Positions 60,001-64,000 of a stretch of 64,000 nucleotides of DNA are shown piece by piece; position 1 is the first letter of the stretch; each line of letters begins with the position of its first letter. The notes below the pieces were generated by a model. The model was not told the origin of the DNA, ran no database searches, and saw nothing but the letters and a program-made list of their open reading frames with translations. This DNA is from Salarchaeum japonicum_A. Its GTDB lineage: Archaea > Halobacteriota > Halobacteria > Halobacteriales > Halobacteriaceae. The translations under genes were made by a program, and so were the position numbers. The stretch is taken from NCBI RefSeq assembly GCF_049705945.1, contig NZ_JBNAMV010000001.1:69396-133395 (forward strand), in the 5' to 3' direction.

Positions 60001-60280
60001 TATCGAGGTGGCGGTGCAAGTCCTGCTCGACTCTCCAGCAGTGCTGGAACGACGTCGGCGCCCACTGGAGTCCGTTTCTGTGCCCGTGAGCCGAACTTCC
60101 TCGTTTGGTCTTGTCGTAAGTACACAATCTCGGAGGATGGTGCTGGCGAGACGGCGGCGCGCGGCAGGGTTACCGAAGAGGGCATATCGGACGTCCATCG
60201 GGCGATCTGACTCGTGAGTCGGCTAAAGGGGATGGGGCCGCCGCTCGGCTGTCCCATGTGTCTTCCCGTTCAGTACCGAT
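60001..60280. other. Gap between the ars operon and the RelE module
   Basis: No gene, RNA or repeat was recognised in this stretch. Short open frames exist on both strands but none has a start, ribosome site and protein-like composition together. Confidence 0.4.
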
Positions 60281-60565
60281 TCAGTCGTCTGCCGTGTAGG
60301 CCCCGCTCCGATGCTCGATTCGATGGACTTCCAGTACGAATGCGTCGTGATCGAGGACGCACGCGAGTCGGTACTGTCCAACTCGGAGTTTCTCGAACGG
60401 GCCACCGGTGAGGGGTTCGAGATAATCGTCTGGGTCGCGCCATGGGTCGTTTACTATTTCGTCAAGCTTGGAGACGATGCGGTCCTGAACGTGGTGTTCG
60501 AGGTTCTCAAACTGTTGGGCAGCACGAGGAGCGAACTTCCACGTCCACCCGTCCTCACTCGCCAT
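60281..60565 (-). CDS. relE: RelE/ParE-type toxin
   Basis: A 94-residue toxin of the RelE/ParE fold. WTWKFAPRAAQQFENLEHHVQDRIVSKLDEI is the N-terminal helix pair, and FEKLRVGQYRLACVLDHDAFVLEVHRIEHRSGAY the beta sheet with the basic/His active residues. It would cut ribosome-bound mRNA or block gyrase, depending on family. Its start overlaps the antitoxin stop by 11 bases. Confidence 0.88.
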   Translation of the reverse strand: MASEDGWTWKFAPRAAQQFENLEHHVQDRIVSKLDEIVNDPWRDPDDYLEPLTGGPFEKLRVGQYRLACVLDHDAFVLEVHRIEHRSGAYTADD

Positions 60566-60851
60566 CCGAGTTGTCGCCCATCATCGAGATGACTTCCTCG
60601 CGAGACACGAGTTCCTCCTCGCCGGTCCGGAGTCCGTGTTCACTGGCGGCGATCTGCTTCCAGCCCTCACGGGAAAACTCGGGATGCTTGACTGCGTCTC
60701 GGGCCGCGTAGCGGAGGAACTCGCTGCGCGAGTTGAAGCCCTGCTCTTCCCAGGTCGCGTCGATGTCGTCGAGGAACGCCTGTGTGAGCCGAAGGTTGAT
60801 CTGGACGGTTTCCGCCCCATCGTTCCCGGTCGAGGGTTCGGCATCGGACAT
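60555..60851 (-). CDS. Ribbon-helix-helix antitoxin (RelB/CopG-type)
   Basis: A 98-residue antitoxin. ETVQINLRLTQAFLDDIDATWEEQGFNSRSEFLRYAARDAV is a CopG/RHH DNA-binding domain. A C-terminal acidic tail (GEEELVSREEVISMMGD) would neutralise the toxin. It overlaps and precedes relE in the same direction. A short inverted repeat in its promoter fits autoregulation. Confidence 0.85.
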   Translation of the reverse strand: MSDAEPSTGNDGAETVQINLRLTQAFLDDIDATWEEQGFNSRSEFLRYAARDAVKHPEFSREGWKQIAASEHGLRTGEEELVSREEVISMMGDNSDGE

Positions 60852-60860
60852 GATATACGA

Positions 60861-60877
60861 ATGCTTTACGTACGCAT
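60861..60877 (-). promoter_or_regulatory. Inverted repeat in the relB-like promoter
   Basis: ATGC-TTTACGTAC-GCAT forms a short inverted repeat, with ACGT in its centre, 10 bases before the antitoxin ATG (60851). A possible operator for the RHH antitoxin. Confidence 0.35.
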
Positions 60878-61259
60878 ATCGAATAAGCGTTCTCCCGCGG
60901 CAGATGTGGCTCTATTCTCTGTCGTGGCGTAGTACCCGTGTCCAGCGCGTGGTAACAATCACCAACGCTGGTCTCGAAGAGTCGCATGCCCGAGTGTCAC
61001 CGAAAGACCCTCGAACGGGAGCAACGGATGGCTAACGCGTATCGCGTCGGCATCGAATTTCACACGCCCATCGGACAGGAATGCTCTGGAGGGTTCGAAT
61101 TCGGCTCTTGATTGGAAAAATCACCTCGAGTCGGCGGGAATTCACCCCGAAACTGCCCGATCCTCCGAATCTGTGGTAAGTAGCGCCACCCGTGTTTGGT
61201 ATATCGTTATATAGTTTATTCATATTCTGGCGGTATTGTGCCGTATTGCGTGTTGTTTG
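60878..61259. other. Non-coding stretch upstream of the recombinase
   Basis: No gene was recognised. An AT-rich segment (TTATATAGTTTATTCATATTC, about 61208-61229) may be the promoter of the leader ORF or recombinase. A T-loop-like GGTTCGAATTC at 61092-61102 is not part of a tRNA: no matching arms were found. Confidence 0.4.
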
Positions 61260-61278
61260 GTTGTCCAGGCCAGACAAC
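61260..61278. repeat. Inverted repeat before the recombinase leader
   Basis: GTTGTC-CAGGCCA-GACAAC is a 6-base inverted repeat around a 7-base spacer, 25 bases upstream of ATG 61303. It could be a recombinase core/arm site or an operator. Confidence 0.35.
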
Positions 61279-61302
61279 AACGCACCACAAACACTAACTA
61301 AC

Positions 61303-61392
61303 ATGACGATAACGCTCTACCAACCGAAATTCATGCCCTTAGAATCACTAACCCACCGAGCACGGCGCCTAACCGCCGAAGAAACTGACTGA
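61303..61392 (+). CDS. Possible 29-residue leader peptide before the recombinase
   Basis: ATG 61303 opens a frame (MTITLYQPKFMPLESLTHRA..) of 29 residues ending in TGA at 61390-61392, 2 bases before the recombinase ATG. The spacing and direction suggest translational coupling. It has no recognisable family, and its real translation is uncertain. Confidence 0.35.
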   Translation: MTITLYQPKFMPLESLTHRARRLTAEETD

Positions 61393-61394
61393 CG

Positions 61395-62636
61395 ATGCCG
61401 AACTACGCTCGCTTCGACGACCTCGACGATTTCGCGGAATTCTACGAGGAGGAAATCGTACCCGCACTCCGTGACGCCGACGTGAATCCGGAGCGCGAAA
61501 CGCCGTCCTACGCGTGGCTGAAGGAGAACTACTCGGGGTTCGTCGAGCGCCTCCGCCGCGACCACGACCTCTCCCCGGGAGAGTTCTACGACTCTGTCGG
61601 CCTCCCACCGAACCCAGAGGAGAGTACGTCGTGGGGACTCGACCACGATCCGACGGTGCGCGGGCTGGAGGACTACCTCGAAGAGCTGGAGCGGGACCGG
61701 GGACGGGCGGCGACGACGGTCGGGCCGCGACGCTCGCGCCTCCGGACGTACGTCACCACCTATCGGGACGTGAACGAGACGAGCGACCTGCTGTCGCCGC
61801 TGCTGGACGAGACGGCGAAGCCCGACGAGATAGCGCGCGTGCGCGACACCTTCCGCGTCCTCGACGGCGAATTGGGGACGCTCGCGTCGAAGAAGAAGTA
61901 CGTCTCAGCGGTGAAGAACTGGTACACGTTCCTCGAGGAGATGGGGCGTGCGCTCTACAACCCGGCCGCGAGCATCCTGAACCGGTTCGGCTGGGACGAG
62001 GACCCGCTCTACGACCATCCGGCGCTGTCCCGAGACGACGTCGAGTCGTTGCTCACGGTCGCGGACGCCGACGAACGCTTCCTCCTGCTGGCGCTCGCGG
62101 GCTGGGGATTACGGCCGGTAGAGGCGTGCGAGCTCCACGTCGACCAGCTCGTGCTTGACCCCGAAGAGGGTGACGTGCCGTACATCGAGTTCGCGGCGGG
62201 CGAGCGGAAGAACGCGCGGCGCACCCGGAATACGGTGGAGTTGCTGGTCGGCGTGGACGCGGTCCGAGAGCGGGTCGCCGCGTTCGCGGACGCTGAAGAC
62301 TGGAACGGCTACCTGCTCCCGGGGCAGTCGGGTGGAATGTCGACGGAGACGGCACGTCGGTGGTTCCGGTCGCTCGGGGAGCGTGCGGACGTGTCGGTGG
62401 CGGGCGGTCCGCCGTTACCGAAGATGGGGCGACGGACGTGGTACCGTCTGTACCGCCGGCAGCGTCCGGATATCGAGGCTGGAACGGCGGCGGTCGCCGC
62501 ATCTCAGGGAAGTCGTGACCCGTCAGTCTCGGAGCGGAACTACCTCGACGAGCGGTCGCGGCGGCAGGCCCGCGCCGACGCGATGCGAGACCTCGTTCGT
62601 GCGGAGTTCGCGGACATCTTCGAACGCTACCTCTGA
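61395..62636 (+). CDS. Divergent tyrosine recombinase/integrase
   Basis: A 413-residue recombinase. An N-terminal helical part (about 1-200) likely binds arm/core DNA. The catalytic region has LAGWGLRPVEACELHVDQL with the first Arg, GERKNARRTRN with a Lys/Arg beta region, and LPKMGRRTWYRLYRR where most families have HxLRHT: Arg is kept but the first His is not. ASQGSRDPSVSERNYLD provides the Tyr nucleophile but not the usual GH. The protein is the probable mobiliser of the adjacent toxin-antitoxin and arsenic genes. No tRNA gene lies next to it, so its attachment site is undefined. Confidence 0.78.
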   Translation: MPNYARFDDLDDFAEFYEEEIVPALRDADVNPERETPSYAWLKENYSGFVERLRRDHDLSPGEFYDSVGLPPNPEESTSWGLDHDPTVRGLEDYLEELERDRGRAATTVGPRRSRLRTYVTTYRDVNETSDLLSPLLDETAKPDEIARVRDTFRVLDGELGTLASKKKYVSAVKNWYTFLEEMGRALYNPAASILNRFGWDEDPLYDHPALSRDDVESLLTVADADERFLLLALAGWGLRPVEACELHVDQLVLDPEEGDVPYIEFAAGERKNARRTRNTVELLVGVDAVRERVAAFADAEDWNGYLLPGQSGGMSTETARRWFRSLGERADVSVAGGPPLPKMGRRTWYRLYRRQRPDIEAGTAAVAASQGSRDPSVSERNYLDERSRRQARADAMRDLVRAEFADIFERYL

Positions 62637-62922
62637 CCTGCCACGGCGAAACGGACGAGAACTGGGCGGAGCGAGATAGAACGGGCGCTCGTGGGGAGAG
62701 ACGGCGGCGTCTGTTGGTACTGGAGGCCGCTCTGCTGTCAAAGTATTCTATAGCAGTGACTACCTCCGTGTAGGTCAACGAAATCCCAAACAATAAATGA
62801 GATGGTTATTAATGATTGATCGGCGGCGTCGAGCTATCATCCGTCATGGCAGTCAAAGCAGCGGAAGACTCCCCTCAGACGCCGTCCGACCCTTCCCCTC
62901 GGGTCGTTCACGCACAACTGAG

Positions 62923-63228
62923 TTACGCGATCGATATTGCGGAGACGAGCGAGGACAGCGACTTGCCGTGGCTGTCGACTCGCAGCGATGTCGTCACACC
63001 TCCTGCGAGCACTCCACGAATCACGAAGTTCAACGCGTGAGACGCCGGTACCTCGTATCGTTCGACCGTGTCTGCGCCGAGGTGTTCGAATCGCTCGAAC
63101 ATGCGGTCCTCCGTGAGGGTACGCACGAGCTGGTTGTAGGCCGCGTCCGACTCCGCGACCACGACGATATTCGACGTGTTTCCCTTATCGCCCGCGCGGA
63201 CCAATGCGAGGTCTCGCACGGTCGTCAT
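62923..63228 (-). CDS. AtuA-associated small subunit (ferredoxin-fold-like)
   Basis: A 101-residue protein. VRDLALVRAGDKGNTSNIVVVAES is the characteristic N-terminus of the short partner found next to, or fused to, AtuA-type proteins. NFVIRGVLAGGVTTSLRVDSHGKSL closes the fold. Its start overlaps the stop of the AtuA gene by 4 bases (ATGA). The pair probably acts in acyclic terpenoid or related branched-acid breakdown. Confidence 0.82.
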   Translation of the reverse strand: MTTVRDLALVRAGDKGNTSNIVVVAESDAAYNQLVRTLTEDRMFERFEHLGADTVERYEVPASHALNFVIRGVLAGGVTTSLRVDSHGKSLSSLVSAISIA

Positions 63229-64000
63229 TGCGCCACCTCCGTCACGGACACCGACGGTGAGACCGTCTCGCGGTCAACAAGCGTCGATACGATACCGACG
63301 ACTGAGTCTACGTTAGTTCGCGCGCCACCGCCACCCGCAGGCCCGTTCGTGTACAGCGTCTCGACTTCCTGCGCGACGGCCGCGACCGTCTCCCGGCCGG
63401 GGTCGCGCGCAGCGACGCGTAATCGCGTCTCATACGGGTCGATGTCGCTGACGTCGCCGTGTAGCGAGTTCACGCCAACGAGGTCGACACGGAGTTCCTC
63501 GGGATCGACGCCGCGCACGTCGAGGCGTTCACGCACCACGTCGCCTGCGAGTTCCGCCCGGCCGCGTGCGTTCGGTCCGGCGTACGATAGTTCCCCGACG
63601 CCACGGTAGCCGGCGTCGTAGCCGAGCGAGACCTTCAGCGTGTCCGGGCAGGGGGCGGCGACTGCACCTGCGACCGCGACCGCGTCCGTGCCAACGTCAG
63701 TGAGAGTGACGTTCGTGAAGTCAACGACGCCGTCGGGAACGAGGTACTCGCTCGGGTCGTGAATCTCGTAGAACAGCTGCTGGGTGCACGTCGCGACCGT
63801 CACCTCGCCACCGGTGTCGGGGAGTTTCGTGATGGTTACGTCGCCGTCGGCGGTGACTTCGCCGACCGGGAAGCCGAGGCGTGCGAGGTCGTCGACGTCC
63901 GCGCGGCCGGGGTCGGCGTAGTATCCGCCTGTCACCTGGCCCGCGCATTCGAGCAGGTGGCCCGCGGCGATACCCTGGCCGATGCGGTTCGACGCGTTCT
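63225..64000 (-). CDS. AtuA-family (DUF1446) protein, 5' part outside the window
   Basis: The frame is open to the window edge and ends at 63225. RIGQGIAAGHLLECAGQVTGGYYADPG, DPSEYLVPDGVVDFTNVTL and PCPDTLKVSLGYDAGY are hallmarks of the acyclic terpene utilisation AtuA family. It is followed by the small subunit, as in many actinobacterial and haloarchaeal clusters. The reaction is not established; a hydratase- or lyase-linked role with acyl-CoA carboxylases is assumed for the family. The N-terminal portion is not in view. Confidence 0.85.
   Translation of the reverse strand, partial: NASNRIGQGIAAGHLLECAGQVTGGYYADPGRADVDDLARLGFPVGEVTADGDVTITKLPDTGGEVTVATCTQQLFYEIHDPSEYLVPDGVVDFTNVTLTDVGTDAVAVAGAVAAPCPDTLKVSLGYDAGYRGVGELSYAGPNARGRAELAGDVVRERLDVRGVDPEELRVDLVGVNSLHGDVSDIDPYETRLRVAARDPGRETVAAVAQEVETLYTNGPAGGGGARTNVDSVVGIVSTLVDRETVSPSVSVTEVAQ

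Noticed and set aside
61088..61105. T-loop-like sequence (GGTTCGAATTC) suggesting a tRNA end or attachment site near the recombinase
   Set aside because: The flanking bases do not pair as a T-arm and no acceptor, D or anticodon arms could be found upstream.
1..64000. Search for CRISPR arrays, rRNA, tRNA and intact insertion sequences
   Set aside because: No regularly spaced repeats, no rRNA-like conserved blocks, no complete cloverleaf and no transposase gene were found by reading; short or degenerate copies could be missed.

Overview
The window is haloarchaeal (class Halobacteria). The evidence is high-GC DNA, strongly acidic proteins rich in Asp/Glu and poor in Lys, many starts with little or no leader, a PGF-CTERM surface glycoprotein, a Bat-type HTH regulator, HalOD1, TrmB and Tfx regulators, and several small zinc-ribbon proteins typical of this class. 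No rRNA, tRNA, CRISPR array or intact insertion sequence was found.

Layout. 1-4.9 kb is an accessory zone: decayed toxin/repressor fragments, an amidohydrolase, two small unknown genes, a Fic AMPylase with an odd N-terminus, and an orphan gene fragment. 5.0-8.8 kb is one large, lower-GC surface protein with CARDB-like repeats. 9-21 kb is mostly housekeeping: a SufS-SufU fusion, a lipoprotein, a GIDE-like membrane protein, cytochrome bd oxidase (cydAB), an SMR exporter, glutamate dehydrogenase, a rubrerythrin-like zinc ribbon and a large Bat-like sensor-regulator whose receiver domain lacks the phospho-acceptor Asp.

21.7-32.6 kb is a dense sulfane-sulfur/thiol-redox locus: DUF302, DsrE-like, TusA, two rhodanese-metallo-beta-lactamase fusions, split YeeE/YedE transporter halves, a small membrane protein plus TauE/SafE, an HTH regulator with two N-terminal cysteines, rhodanese, a SAM methyltransferase, an MFS transporter, two thioredoxins and a thioredoxin reductase. 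At least seven of its promoters carry versions of a motif close to GTATTGTATAGTAT, so the locus looks like one regulon. This is the best candidate here for an under-described system.

32.6-37.8 kb holds a GNAT, zinc ribbons, YccF, tandem Usp, a lipoprotein and an MFS transporter. 37.9-41.2 kb is an AT-rich, probably transferred STAND-type NTPase plus TPR gene, split by a +1 frameshift at a short G run; it is a defence-like candidate. 41.6-45.9 kb is metal efflux (a 10-TM exporter preceded by a perfect palindrome, Usp, and a P1B-type ATPase). 46-51 kb has a PQQ-propeller protein, a membrane protein, a 7TM histidine kinase and HalOD1/HTH proteins. 50.8-56.1 kb is a tungstate/molybdate-type ABC importer flanked by two TrmB-like regulators and a Tfx regulator. 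56.2-62.6 kb looks like an integrated island: a PIN toxin-antitoxin module with repeated operators, an arsR-arsC-arsM-acr3 arsenic operon, a RelE module and a divergent tyrosine recombinase. The window ends in a truncated AtuA-type gene pair.
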